A stretch of 64,000 bases of DNA from contig JAPFBR010000001.1 in NCBI GenBank assembly GCA_035798135.1, forward strand, positions 1,178,001 through 1,242,000. The letters are read 5' to 3'. The position numbers and the translations under genes are program-made. The notes under the pieces were generated by a model that saw only the letters and a program-made list of their open reading frames with translations, was not told the DNA's origin and made no database searches. The DNA is from Sediminicola sp035798135. Lineage in GTDB: Bacteria; Bacteroidota; Bacteroidia; Flavobacteriales; Flavobacteriaceae. Each line of letters begins with the position of its first letter. Position 1 is the stretch's first letter. Positions 1-7,762 of this stretch are shown piece after piece.

Positions 1-120
1 AAGATAACCCGAAGCTAAAGGTAACATATGGATGATTTCCCCTATCTGTGGGAAAATAAAGAATAAGGGAATCCAGGCAATAAATAGTGTTCCAATAAAT
101 TTCCAAGAGAGATCTTTCAT
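1..120 (-). CDS. Truncated start of a membrane protein (N-terminal 40 codons)
   Basis: The complement of position 120 begins an ATG frame that stays open to the window edge. It gives 40 residues starting MKDLSWKFIGTLFIAWIPLF, then FIFPQIGEIIHMLPL. The stretch is strongly hydrophobic, like a first transmembrane helix after a short cytoplasmic start. The rest lies outside the window, so the family cannot be named. It is divergent from the HD/Pycsar-like gene, with about 290 bp between the two starts. The open frame and its composition support a real gene, but 40 codons is weak evidence. Confidence 0.5.
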   Translation of the reverse strand, partial: MKDLSWKFIGTLFIAWIPLFFIFPQIGEIIHMLPLASGYL

Positions 121-204
121 ATTTTTCGATGTTTGGGTTGTAATATGACACTAATGTAATTCGTTGCTTCTGATGGTGATGTGCGCATTTCTAAATTAAT
201 TTAA

Positions 205-265
205 CCCAATTGAAAAATCCCAATGTTTATAGGGTATGACCCTGGGTTTTTGGAATTCAATTGGA
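205..265. other. Intergenic nested inverted repeat
   Basis: CCAATTGAA at 206-214 is answered by TTCAATTGG at 256-264. Inside it lies a second hairpin, AGGGT-ATG-ACCCT (231-243), flanked by matching CCCA and TGGG. It sits between the two divergent genes at the left edge. It could be an operator, an RNA structure or a weak bidirectional terminator. No T-tract typical of a terminator follows directly. The repeat is seen directly; its function is unknown. Confidence 0.4.
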
Positions 266-409
266 TAGCGTTATTATTTTTAGCAATAGGATCTTTATGA
301 TAATTCCCAGAGGAATATCTTTATGTATTGGTGAAAGTAGAGGTTGTCAGTGTTGGCAATAAAGACTTTTGAAGTACGTATTAGAGAATATTTAATTGTT
401 TTTAAACCT

Positions 410-1663
410 ATGGGAAATATAATAAAACAGGCTAAAGGTTTTGTATTGGAATTGTTCCAAGATAAGGTGGGCAATGTGGCAGTATTTCACAATGCGCTGC
501 GGACCCAAGAAATAGTGGATGCTGTACAGATATTGATTAATGAAGGGCAATTAAAGGAAGGAAGGGAAGAAACCTTGATCTTGGCGGCCTGGTTCCTTAA
601 TACGGGTTTTACCATCAATGGGCAGGAAGTTTCAGAACATAGTGCTGCATTGGCCAAAGATTTTTTGGCATCTAAAGAATACCCACAGGATGGAATCGAT
701 CAGGTGGAATCGCTGATTGTGAATCTACATTCCAAATCCGGGCCCCAATCTCTAGAAGGGGAATTGTTGCATGATGCAGTTTCTGCCTATTTAAGCGCTG
801 ATGATTTTATGGAAAAACTGGAATCACAACGCAAAGAGCAATCGCAATGGAAAGGAAAGGAAATCCCTGTTGTCAAATGGCGGAATAAATTTATCAAGCG
901 ATTATCAACCAAGCATACCTATTTTACTTCCTACGCAAAAGAAGAATGGCACAAGGGAAAAGATAAAAATCTCAAAAAACTGGTCAAGGCCAAAAAAAAG
1001 GATAAAAAGGAATTTAGGAAGGCTGAGATCAAAATGAAGATGAAGGATCAGAGTCCGCAACGGGGAGTGCAGACTTTGTATCGGGTCACATTAAGAAACC
1101 ATTTGAAACTCAGTGATATTGCGGATACCAAAGCGAATATTTTGCTTTCGGTAAATGCAATAATTATATCCCTTTTGCTTGCTAATTTAGTCCCAGTTTT
1201 AGACGACCCTACCAACGCCTATCTTTTGATACCTACCTCTATTTTCATTCTGTTCAGCATAGCCTCAATGGTATTGTCCGTGCTTGCAACAAGACCCAAT
1301 GTCACCAAGGCCGAATTTGATGTGGATAAATTGGAGAATGAACAGATTAATTTGCTTTTTTTTGGAAATTTCGAGCGGATTCCCATTGCAAATTTTATTA
1401 AGGCGATCAAAAGAACTATTGAGGATAAGGAGGCAATTTATGAGATGCTGACCATGGATCTTTATTACTTGGGTTCTGTTCTAAGTCGTAAGTATAAGAT
1501 ACTTCGTTGGACGTATTCCATTTTTATGATAGGAATCATTCTTTCGGTAATTTCCTTTGGGGTGGCATTAAAGTTTTATGGGTCCGAAAAAGTGATGGAA
1601 GCGGTTAAACCCTTGACGGAGTTACCAGAAGAGCAGCCGAATGAAACAAAAAATGATAAATAA
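410..1663 (+). CDS. Pycsar-effector-like membrane protein with degenerate HD domain (DUF5706 family)
   Basis: The frame is open from a TTG at 344, but the ATG at 410 is the better start and gives 417 residues. Residues about 20-140 resemble a small HD phosphohydrolase: FHN..RT, then AAWFLNTGF, then SEHS. The usual HD dyad (as in WFHDTG) reads LN here, so metal-dependent catalysis is probably lost. A very lysine-rich stretch follows (about 150-225). The C-terminal third carries the Pycsar-effector/DUF5706 signature SDIADTKANILLSVN (about 235-249), with membrane helices near 245-262, 275-297 and 380-400. In Pycsar anti-phage systems such membrane effectors respond to cyclic nucleotides made by a neighbouring cyclase. 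No cyclase is visible here, so a defence role is only a hypothesis. The domain assignment is fairly sure. Confidence 0.8.
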   Translation: MGNIIKQAKGFVLELFQDKVGNVAVFHNALRTQEIVDAVQILINEGQLKEGREETLILAAWFLNTGFTINGQEVSEHSAALAKDFLASKEYPQDGIDQVESLIVNLHSKSGPQSLEGELLHDAVSAYLSADDFMEKLESQRKEQSQWKGKEIPVVKWRNKFIKRLSTKHTYFTSYAKEEWHKGKDKNLKKLVKAKKKDKKEFRKAEIKMKMKDQSPQRGVQTLYRVTLRNHLKLSDIADTKANILLSVNAIIISLLLANLVPVLDDPTNAYLLIPTSIFILFSIASMVLSVLATRPNVTKAEFDVDKLENEQINLLFFGNFERIPIANFIKAIKRTIEDKEAIYEMLTMDLYYLGSVLSRKYKILRWTYSIFMIGIILSVISFGVALKFYGSEKVMEAVKPLTELPEEQPNETKNDK

Positions 1664-1669
1664 TATATT

Positions 1670-1882
1670 ATGAGAAAGGCAGTAGTTAAATTAATAGTAA
1701 TTGGCTCCCTGATTTTTGGAATCAGTAGTTGTAGGGAGGAAAAGAAGGACGTTGAAAAAAGAGACACTATTGAAAGGGCGGGTGATGAGGCCGAAGATGG
1801 TGTTGAACGGGCAGCAGAAGAGGTAAAGGGTGCTTATAAAGATGTAAAAGAAGAGGTAGATGGGCAGACAGATGATAATTGA
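1670..1882 (+). CDS. Small charged lipoprotein, unknown function
   Basis: The product has 70 residues. An N-terminal lysine/arginine start and hydrophobic core lead to the lipobox FGISSC at about residue 20, so it is probably a lipid-anchored periplasmic protein. The mature part is almost all charged: EEKKDVEKRD, then alternating acidic and basic residues. It resembles the short YtxH-like amphipathic lipoproteins common in Flavobacteriia. It starts 6 bp after the preceding Pycsar-effector-like gene and is probably cotranscribed with it. No function can be given. Confidence 0.7.
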   Translation: MRKAVVKLIVIGSLIFGISSCREEKKDVEKRDTIERAGDEAEDGVERAAEEVKGAYKDVKEEVDGQTDDN

Positions 1883-1919
1883 ACGGAAGAAGGGCTGCAT
1901 TATGACGGTTTATCCAGGT

Positions 1920-2351
1920 ATGGGAAAAACGCTTTTGATGATGTTTATTGGGCTGGGGCTGATGATGATCTCTTGCCAGTCCAAGGCGCAGGACCAAGTC
2001 CCCAAAGAAGTAAAGACTGCCTTTCAGCAAAAATATCCAGGAGAGAACGACCCTGATTGGAAAAAGGATAAGAACGAAAATTATGAATCCCATTTTAAAA
2101 TAGAAGGCAAGCATTACAGGGCCGATTTTTCGCCCAATGGCGATTGGATAGAGACAGAACGCAGTATTGATAGGGACGACTTGCCAGAAAAGGTGCAGGA
2201 ACGAATCAAGGCCGAATATGGGGATTTTGAAATTGTGGAAATTGAAGAAGTGGAGCATCATTCAAAAGGGATTTTTTATGATGTTGAATTCAAACGGAAC
2301 GGTGAAAAAAAAGATGTAGAATTTAAGGCTGATGGACAAGTGCTGAAATAA
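1920..2351 (+). CDS. PepSY-like (DUF2874) lipoprotein
   Basis: The start is placed at the ATG at 1920 because it puts a typical lipoprotein signal at the N terminus: MGKTLLMMFIGLGLMMISC with the lipobox cysteine. ATGs at 1902 and 1860 are in frame, and the latter would overlap the preceding small lipoprotein gene. The mature part (about 120 residues) contains repeats of the type KEVKTAFQQKYPG..DPDWKKD...Y..HFKIEGK and KVQERIKAEYGDFEIVEIEEVEH. These are two PepSY-like units as in DUF2874 periplasmic proteins of Bacteroidota. The family is thought to bind or inhibit envelope partners, but no precise role is known. The family assignment rests on pattern recognition. Confidence 0.72.
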   Translation: MGKTLLMMFIGLGLMMISCQSKAQDQVPKEVKTAFQQKYPGENDPDWKKDKNENYESHFKIEGKHYRADFSPNGDWIETERSIDRDDLPEKVQERIKAEYGDFEIVEIEEVEHHSKGIFYDVEFKRNGEKKDVEFKADGQVLK

Positions 2352-2396
2352 ATGATATATTTTTTGAGTTTCCCTTAAAGCCCTGATCAAAAATTG

Positions 2397-2429
2397 ATTG
2401 GGAAGTGAAATAAAAAATCGTATATTTGC
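2397..2429 (+). promoter_or_regulatory. Bacteroidota-type promoter of rimP-nusA-infB
   Basis: ATTG at 2397-2400, a 20 bp spacer, then TATATTTGC at 2421-2429. This fits the TTTG-N19-21-TAnnTTTG consensus of the Bacteroidota primary sigma factor. Transcription should start a few bases downstream, leaving a leader of about 60 nt before the rimP ATG at 2495. Confidence 0.75.
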
Positions 2430-2456
2430 ACCGCTGAAAGAATATAAAGTATTCAT

Positions 2457-2481
2457 GAGGGGACTATTAGTCCCCTCTTTT
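2457..2481 (+). promoter_or_regulatory. Leader hairpin with U-tract, candidate attenuator of rimP-nusA-infB
   Basis: GAGGGGAC (2457-2464), loop TATTA, GTCCCCTC (2470-2477), then TTTT. This is a perfect 8 bp GC-rich stem followed by a short T-run. It lies between the promoter and the rimP start, so it has the form of an intrinsic terminator inside the 5' leader. NusA acts at hairpins and is autoregulated in other bacteria, which makes attenuation plausible. It could instead be a protein-binding leader element. Confidence 0.6.
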
Positions 2482-2494
2482 ATTACTTAAATTT

Positions 2495-2956
2495 ATGTTG
2501 AAGGACAAGGTAACAGAACTTTTAAATCAAGCCCTAGAGGAGAATCAATCGCTTTTTCTGATTGATTTTAAAATGTCATCCGATAATAAGATTAAGGTGA
2601 CATTGGATGGTGACAACGGAGTAACGTTGAAGGACTGCATGGCGGTAAGTAGGACTATAGAACATAATTTGGACAGGGAAGAGGAAGATTTTTCCCTGGA
2701 AGTCGAATCTGTTGGGGCGACGACCCCATTGGTCATGCCTAGACAGTACAAAAAGAATATAGGAAGAATATTGGAAGTGAGGATTCAAGATAGTAATTTT
2801 GAAGGTAAGCTTACGGCTGCAACGGAAGATAGCATCACTTTAGAGTGGAAGGCACGAGAACCCAAGCCTGTGGGCAAGGGTAAAGTAACAGTTCAGAAAA
2901 AGCAAGAGCTTGCGATTTCTGATATTCAAGAAGCAAAAGTTGTATTAAAATTTTAA
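2495..2956 (+). CDS. rimP: Ribosome maturation factor RimP
   Basis: The product has 153 residues, the usual length. RimP assists late assembly of the 30S subunit. The N-terminal alpha/beta domain contains DGDNGVTLKDCMAVSRTIE and LEVESVGATTPL (the family's VSSPGL-like segment, here diverged). The C-terminal SH3-like domain contains GRILEVRIQD and FEGKLTAATEDSITLEW. It is the first gene of the rimP-nusA-infB operon, with nusA starting 13 bp downstream. This gene order is among the most conserved in bacteria and supports the call. Confidence 0.95.
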   Translation: MLKDKVTELLNQALEENQSLFLIDFKMSSDNKIKVTLDGDNGVTLKDCMAVSRTIEHNLDREEEDFSLEVESVGATTPLVMPRQYKKNIGRILEVRIQDSNFEGKLTAATEDSITLEWKAREPKPVGKGKVTVQKKQELAISDIQEAKVVLKF

Positions 2957-2969
2957 TTTGTAGTTCAGA

Positions 2970-4202
2970 ATGGAAAATATTGCGCTGATAGAATCTTTCT
3001 CCGAATTTAAAGATGACAAATTCATAGACAGGGTTACGCTGATGGCGATTTTGGAAGATGTGTTTAGAAACGCACTTAAGAAAAAGTTTGGTTCGGATGA
3101 CAATTTTGATATCATCATCAACCCTGATAAAGGGGATTTGGAGATATGGAGAAACAGGGTTGTTGTAGAGGATGGTGAAGTGGAGGATCCCAACGAGGAG
3201 ATCTCCCTTACAGCTGCGCGTAAGATTGAGCCTGATTTTGAAGTGGGCGAAGATGTTTCTGAAGAAGTGAAATTGATAGATTTGGGAAGAAGGGCAATTT
3301 TGGCCTTACGCCAAAATCTTATTTCCAAAATCCACGAACACGACAATACAACCATATATAAGCACTTTAAGGAACTGGAAGGTGAAATATACACCGCAGA
3401 GGTTCACCATATAAGACACAAGGCCATTATTCTTTTGGATGACGAAGGCAATGAGATTATCATGCCTAAGGACAAGCAGATCCCTGCTGACTTCTTTAGG
3501 AAAGGTGATAACGTTCGCGGTATAATAGAGAGTGTGGAGCTAAAAGGAAATAAGCCGGTCATTATAATGTCCAGAACGTCTCCTTTATTTTTGGAGCAAT
3601 TGTTCTTCCAGGAAATCCCGGAAGTTTTTGATGGTTTGATCACGATCAAAAAGGCCGTACGTATCCCTGGAGAGAAAGCCAAGGTTGCTGTAGATTCCTA
3701 TGATGACAGGATTGATCCAGTTGGTGCCTGTGTGGGGATGAAAGGTTCCCGTATCCACGGTATCGTTAGGGAATTGGCTAATGAGAATATTGATGTTATC
3801 AATTGGACCAGCAATGCCCAACTATTGGTGACCAGGGCTTTGAGTCCTGCCCGTGTTTCCTCGGTAAAATTAGATGATGAAAAAATGACTGCCCAAGTTT
3901 ACTTAAGGCCAGAGGAGGTTTCCAAGGCTATTGGTAGGGGAGGTCACAATATAAGATTGGCCGGACAATTGACTGGTTATGAGATTGATGTATTCCGCGA
4001 AGGAGTGGAAGAAGATGTTGAATTAACTGAATTTTCTGATGAAATTGAAGGCTGGGTCATAGACGAGCTTAAGAAAGTTGGGTTGGATACGGCAAGGAGC
4101 GTCCTTGAACAGGATGTGAAGGATTTGGCTAAACGTACTGATTTAGAAGAGGAAACAATTTTAGAAGTTGTGCGTGTGCTAAAAGAAGAATTAGAAGATT
4201 AA
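2970..4202 (+). CDS. nusA: Transcription termination/antitermination factor NusA
   Basis: The product has 410 residues. NusA binds RNA polymerase and nascent RNA and modulates pausing, termination and antitermination. Domains in order: N-terminal polymerase-binding domain (about 1-125), S1 domain (about 130-200, beginning GEIYTAEVHHIRHKA), and two KH domains (VGACVGMKGSRIHGI near 250 and SKAIGRGGHNIRLAGQL near 320). A short tail of about 60 acidic residues replaces the C-terminal acidic repeats of E. coli NusA, as is usual in Bacteroidota. It is the second gene of the rimP operon. Confidence 0.97.
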   Translation: MENIALIESFSEFKDDKFIDRVTLMAILEDVFRNALKKKFGSDDNFDIIINPDKGDLEIWRNRVVVEDGEVEDPNEEISLTAARKIEPDFEVGEDVSEEVKLIDLGRRAILALRQNLISKIHEHDNTTIYKHFKELEGEIYTAEVHHIRHKAIILLDDEGNEIIMPKDKQIPADFFRKGDNVRGIIESVELKGNKPVIIMSRTSPLFLEQLFFQEIPEVFDGLITIKKAVRIPGEKAKVAVDSYDDRIDPVGACVGMKGSRIHGIVRELANENIDVINWTSNAQLLVTRALSPARVSSVKLDDEKMTAQVYLRPEEVSKAIGRGGHNIRLAGQLTGYEIDVFREGVEEDVELTEFSDEIEGWVIDELKKVGLDTARSVLEQDVKDLAKRTDLEEETILEVVRVLKEELED

Positions 4203-4245
4203 GCTATATATTAGCGGGAAAATATAAGAATACGAATATCTATTT

Positions 4246-7089
4246 ATGGCAGATAATGCAACTATAAGGCTTAATAAAGTTCTACGGGAACTTAATATTT
4301 CACTGGACAGGGCGGTAGATTTCCTTGGGGCCAAAGGTCACGATGTGGAAGCTAGGCCTACAACTAAAATTTCCAATGAGGTGTATCAAGTTCTTTTGGA
4401 CGAGTTCCAAACGGATATGAGCAAGAAAGTTGCATCCAAGGAAGTTGGTGAGGAGAAGAGGAAGGAGAAGGAGGCACTGCGTCAACAATTGGAGCAAGAG
4501 CAAGAGGATAGGAGAATAGCGAGAGAGAAAAAAGCTGCTTCAGAACAGGTGGTGAAGGCGAAAGCTGAGCTGTCCGGGCCAAAAAAGGTAGGTAAAATAG
4601 ATCTTTCCCCTAAAAAGAAGGAAGAAAAGCCAGTAGCAACCGAGAAAGCGCCTGAAAAACCTGCGGAACCCGCAAAAGTGGAGGAGAAAAAATCGGTGGC
4701 GAAGAAAACGGAGGCGAAAAAAGAGGAGCCAGTTGTTGAAAAGGCCGAAGTAAAGGCTGAGGTGCCCGTTAAAAAAGCGGCAGTTGAAAAACCGGCAACA
4801 ACGGAAAAACCTGCTGAAAAGAAGGAAGCTGCCAAAACAGAGGAGGTAGAAGCGCAAAAAGCTACTGATGAAGAAGCCGAAAAGGCTGAGGAAAATGAAA
4901 CCCTTACTACCCAATACCAGAAACTAAGTGGTCCTAAAATCACTGGGGATAAAATAGATCTAACAAAATTTGCGAAACCTAAGAAGAAGAAAGAGGTTTC
5001 CAAGGCTGGTGACAGTGCCGATAAAAAGAAGAGAAGAAGACGGATTGTTAGTAGTCCCGGCGCCTCTGGGCAAAAGACGGCGGCACCTAGACAATCGGGA
5101 ACTGGACCAAGGGGCAAAAATGCACCAGCGGGTCTAAGGAAAGCACCGGGTCAACGTTTTAGCCAAGGCCCTAAAGTAGAGCCTACTGAGGAAGATGTAC
5201 AAAAACAAGTACGGGAGACCTTAGAGAAATTACAAGGAAAATCCAAAAAAGGTAAGGGAGCCAAATATAGAAGGGACAAAAGAGATCAGCATCGTCAACA
5301 AACGGAAAAAGATCTTGAGCAGCAGGAATTACAGAGTAAGATCCTTAAAGTTACCGAATTTGTTACGGCTAATGAGGTGGCGGTAATGATGGATGTTCCT
5401 ACCACCAAAATTATATCTGCATGTATGTCCTTAGGGATCATGGTTACCATGAACCAGAGGTTGGATGCAGAAACACTATCCATTGTAGCCGATGAATTTG
5501 GCTATGAGGTAGAGTTTGTTTCGGCAGATATAGAGGAAACTATTGAAGTTGTCGAAGATGCTCCGGAAGATTTGAAGCCAAGAGCTCCAATTGTAACGGT
5601 AATGGGTCACGTAGATCACGGGAAGACCTCCTTATTGGATTATATTAGAAAAGAAAATGTTATTGCCGGTGAGAGTGGGGGTATTACCCAGCATATCGGA
5701 GCATATGGCGTAACACTGGATGGAGGTCAAAAAATTGCATTTTTGGATACTCCGGGTCACGAGGCCTTTACAGCGATGAGGGCTCGTGGAGCACAGGTTA
5801 CGGATATTGCCATTATTGTAGTGGCTGCGGATGACGCAATCATGCCACAAACAAAAGAAGCAATCAGTCACGCGCAAGCGGCTGGTGTACCTATTATATT
5901 TGCTATCAACAAAATTGATAAACCAACCTCCAACCCTGAAAAGATTAAGGATGGTTTGGCGCAGATGAACTTATTGGTAGAAGATTGGGGTGGTAAGATA
6001 CAATCCCATGATATCTCCGCTAAAATGGGAACAGGGGTTAAGGAACTCTTGGAAAAAGTATTGTTGGAGGCCGAAATATTGGAATTAAAGGCTAACCCAG
6101 ATCGTATGGCAACAGGAACCGTTGTTGAAGCGTTTTTGGATAAGGGAAGGGGATATGTATCTACCGTCCTTGTGCAATCTGGAACGCTGAAGATTGGTGA
6201 CTACGTACTTGCCGGAACATGCAGTGGTAAAATTAAGGCCATGCAGGATGAGCGTGGCAATAATGTAAAAGAAGTAGGTCCATCAACACCAATTTCCATT
6301 TTGGGCTTGGACGGAGCCCCACAAGCGGGTGACAAATTCAATGTCCTGGAAGATGAGAGGGAAGCTAAACAAATTGCTTCCAAAAGAGCCCAGTTAATGC
6401 GTGAGCAGTCTGTAAGGACACAGCGACACATTACCCTGGATGAAATTGGAAGACGAATTGCCTTGGGCGAGTTTAAAGAGTTGAACATTATCTTGAAAGG
6501 GGATGTGGATGGTTCTGTGGAAGCATTGACAGATTCCTTCCAGAAATTGTCCACTGAGGAGATTCAAGTGAATATAATCCACAAAGCAGTAGGTCCGATA
6601 ACAGAATCGGATGTATTGTTGGCTTCTGCTTCAGATGCGGTAATCATTGGATTTAACGTAAGGCCTATGGGTAATGCCAGGTCAATAGCTGAAAAAGAAG
6701 AAATAGATATCCGGATGTACTCCATTATCTATGATGCGATCAATGATCTAAAAGACGCCATGGAAGGGATGCTTTCTCCAGTAATGAAGGAAGAGATTTC
6801 AGGAACGGCCGAAATTAGGGAGACCTTTAAAATATCTAAAATTGGAACCATTGCAGGTTGTATGGTAACCAGTGGTAAGATCTTTAGAAACTCCAATATT
6901 CGTTTGATTCGTGATGGAGTGGTAATATACACTGGTGAATTGTCCTCTTTGAAACGATTCAAGGACGATGTTAAGGAAGTTGCCAAAGGATACGATTGTG
7001 GTCTTCAGGTCAAGAACTACAATGATATCCGAGAAAATGATATCGTGGAAGCTTTCCAAGAAGTAGCAGTAAAGAAAAAGCTTAAATAA
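4246..7089 (+). CDS. infB: Translation initiation factor IF-2
   Basis: The product has 947 residues. IF-2 is the GTPase that places initiator tRNA on the 30S subunit and promotes subunit joining. A short N-terminal winged module (NKVLRELNISLDRAVDFLGA) is followed by a long Lys/Glu/Ala/Pro-rich linker (about 60-350), a second IF2_N module (about 365-425, TANEVAVMMDVPTTKII) and the GTPase domain. GTPase motifs are GHVDHGKTS (G1, about 454), DTPGHEAFT (G3) and NKID (G4). The C-terminal beta-barrel and tRNA-binding domains are complete. It is the last gene of the operon and ends 17 bp before a strong hairpin terminator. Confidence 0.98.
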   Translation: MADNATIRLNKVLRELNISLDRAVDFLGAKGHDVEARPTTKISNEVYQVLLDEFQTDMSKKVASKEVGEEKRKEKEALRQQLEQEQEDRRIAREKKAASEQVVKAKAELSGPKKVGKIDLSPKKKEEKPVATEKAPEKPAEPAKVEEKKSVAKKTEAKKEEPVVEKAEVKAEVPVKKAAVEKPATTEKPAEKKEAAKTEEVEAQKATDEEAEKAEENETLTTQYQKLSGPKITGDKIDLTKFAKPKKKKEVSKAGDSADKKKRRRRIVSSPGASGQKTAAPRQSGTGPRGKNAPAGLRKAPGQRFSQGPKVEPTEEDVQKQVRETLEKLQGKSKKGKGAKYRRDKRDQHRQQTEKDLEQQELQSKILKVTEFVTANEVAVMMDVPTTKIISACMSLGIMVTMNQRLDAETLSIVADEFGYEVEFVSADIEETIEVVEDAPEDLKPRAPIVTVMGHVDHGKTSLLDYIRKENVIAGESGGITQHIGAYGVTLDGGQKIAFLDTPGHEAFTAMRARGAQVTDIAIIVVAADDAIMPQTKEAISHAQAAGVPIIFAINKIDKPTSNPEKIKDGLAQMNLLVEDWGGKIQSHDISAKMGTGVKELLEKVLLEAEILELKANPDRMATGTVVEAFLDKGRGYVSTVLVQSGTLKIGDYVLAGTCSGKIKAMQDERGNNVKEVGPSTPISILGLDGAPQAGDKFNVLEDEREAKQIASKRAQLMREQSVRTQRHITLDEIGRRIALGEFKELNIILKGDVDGSVEALTDSFQKLSTEEIQVNIIHKAVGPITESDVLLASASDAVIIGFNVRPMGNARSIAEKEEIDIRMYSIIYDAINDLKDAMEGMLSPVMKEEISGTAEIRETFKISKIGTIAGCMVTSGKIFRNSNIRLIRDGVVIYTGELSSLKRFKDDVKEVAKGYDCGLQVKNYNDIRENDIVEAFQEVAVKKKLK

Positions 7090-7106
7090 GCTTCTATCAT
7101 CAATAT

Positions 7107-7150
7107 TAAAACAAAAAAAACCTGTCGGAATACAGGTTTTTTTTGTTTTA
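7107..7150. terminator. Bidirectional terminator between infB and the SPOR gene
   Basis: Positions 7107-7125 and 7132-7150 form a perfect 19 bp inverted repeat around a 6-nt loop (CGGAAT). The core is ACCTGT/ACAGGT flanked by A8 and T8 runs. The A and T tracts provide a U-tail in both directions, so it can terminate infB and the convergent minus-strand gene ending at 7162. Confidence 0.92.
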
Positions 7151-7161
7151 ATAGTAAAATT

Positions 7162-7533
7162 CTAAGACTGTTTTTTCTCAGGCTGTATTAGCATTGCACT
7201 GGGATATTTCTTCCGAACATCTATAAGATTACGCTCAGCATCCAGTTTTGTTTTGAACTGTCCTATACGCACCCGGTAGCTGGGAGATATGAAATCTATC
7301 TTTGAATACCAGTCTGGATAATCCCCTTCTGTCTTCATTTTTATGTCCTTGGCGTCATTGAGTGACCCAAAAAACACCTGTATTCTGTACACATCCGCTA
7401 TGTCTGAGCTCGCTTTGTATATTTGTACCAGCGCATCAATTTTGGGATCTTGCTCAATGGAAATTGTGCCTTGTTGGGCGAAACTTATAGTAGAAAAAGA
7501 GAGTAATAGTAAGGAGTTAAAAACGGTTCTCAT
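7162..7533 (-). CDS. Small secreted SPOR-domain protein
   Basis: The product has 123 residues. A signal peptide MRTVFNSLLLLSFSTISFAQ is followed by about 25 residues and then a SPOR domain (about 47-118): YRIQVFFGSLNDAKDIK, then YRVRIGQFKTKLDAERNL and a final YPSAML. SPOR domains bind septal peptidoglycan stripped of stem peptides, so a periplasmic cell-wall location is likely. It is convergent with infB and shares its terminator. SPOR genes beside infB are common in Flavobacteriia. The domain call is firm; the physiological role is inferred. Confidence 0.87.
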   Translation of the reverse strand: MRTVFNSLLLLSFSTISFAQQGTISIEQDPKIDALVQIYKASSDIADVYRIQVFFGSLNDAKDIKMKTEGDYPDWYSKIDFISPSYRVRIGQFKTKLDAERNLIDVRKKYPSAMLIQPEKKQS

Positions 7534-7557
7534 AGTGTATCTAGCTTAGTATTAGTG

Positions 7558-7572
7558 ACTTTTGCAAAAGTA
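7558..7572 (-). promoter_or_regulatory. Probable -7 box of the SPOR gene within a 14-bp palindrome
   Basis: Read on the minus strand, TACTTTTGC (complement of 7564-7572) matches TAnnTTTGC and lies about 30 bp upstream of the start at 7533. It overlaps the perfect palindrome ACTTTTGCAAAAGT at 7558-7571. No good -33 box is seen about 20 bp further up. Confidence 0.45.
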
Positions 7573-7671
7573 ATTTTTTATCATTTAAATAGACATATCT
7601 TTTTCTATTTAGAATGGCTATAAATTATAAATTATCAATCCATTAACATTTCAAAAATTAAGTCTATGTCG

Positions 7672-7679
7672 TATTTTTG
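7672..7679 (+). promoter_or_regulatory. Probable -7 box of the act-cox operon
   Basis: TATTTTTG matches TAnnTTTG and lies 83 bp upstream of the actA ATG at 7763. The -33 position 20 bp upstream holds ATTT rather than TTG, so the match is partial. It is the best promoter candidate ahead of the 12 kb respiratory operon. Confidence 0.45.
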
Positions 7680-7762
7680 TCAGCAATTTAAACGGCGATA
7701 AGTATAGCTTGTGCAATAACAAGTAAATATCGTGCCAAGATTTCGATAGAAATATTTTTAAT

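Noticed and set aside
4482..5117. Long minus-strand open frame opposite the infB linker
   Set aside because: It is the reverse reading of the lysine/glutamate/alanine-rich linker of IF-2, which lacks stops on the opposite strand because of its composition.
5160..5340. Short-period Lys/Glu/Gln repeats in infB considered as a tandem repeat array
   Set aside because: The nucleotide sequence is not a true tandem repeat; it is low-complexity coding sequence normal for IF-2 linkers.
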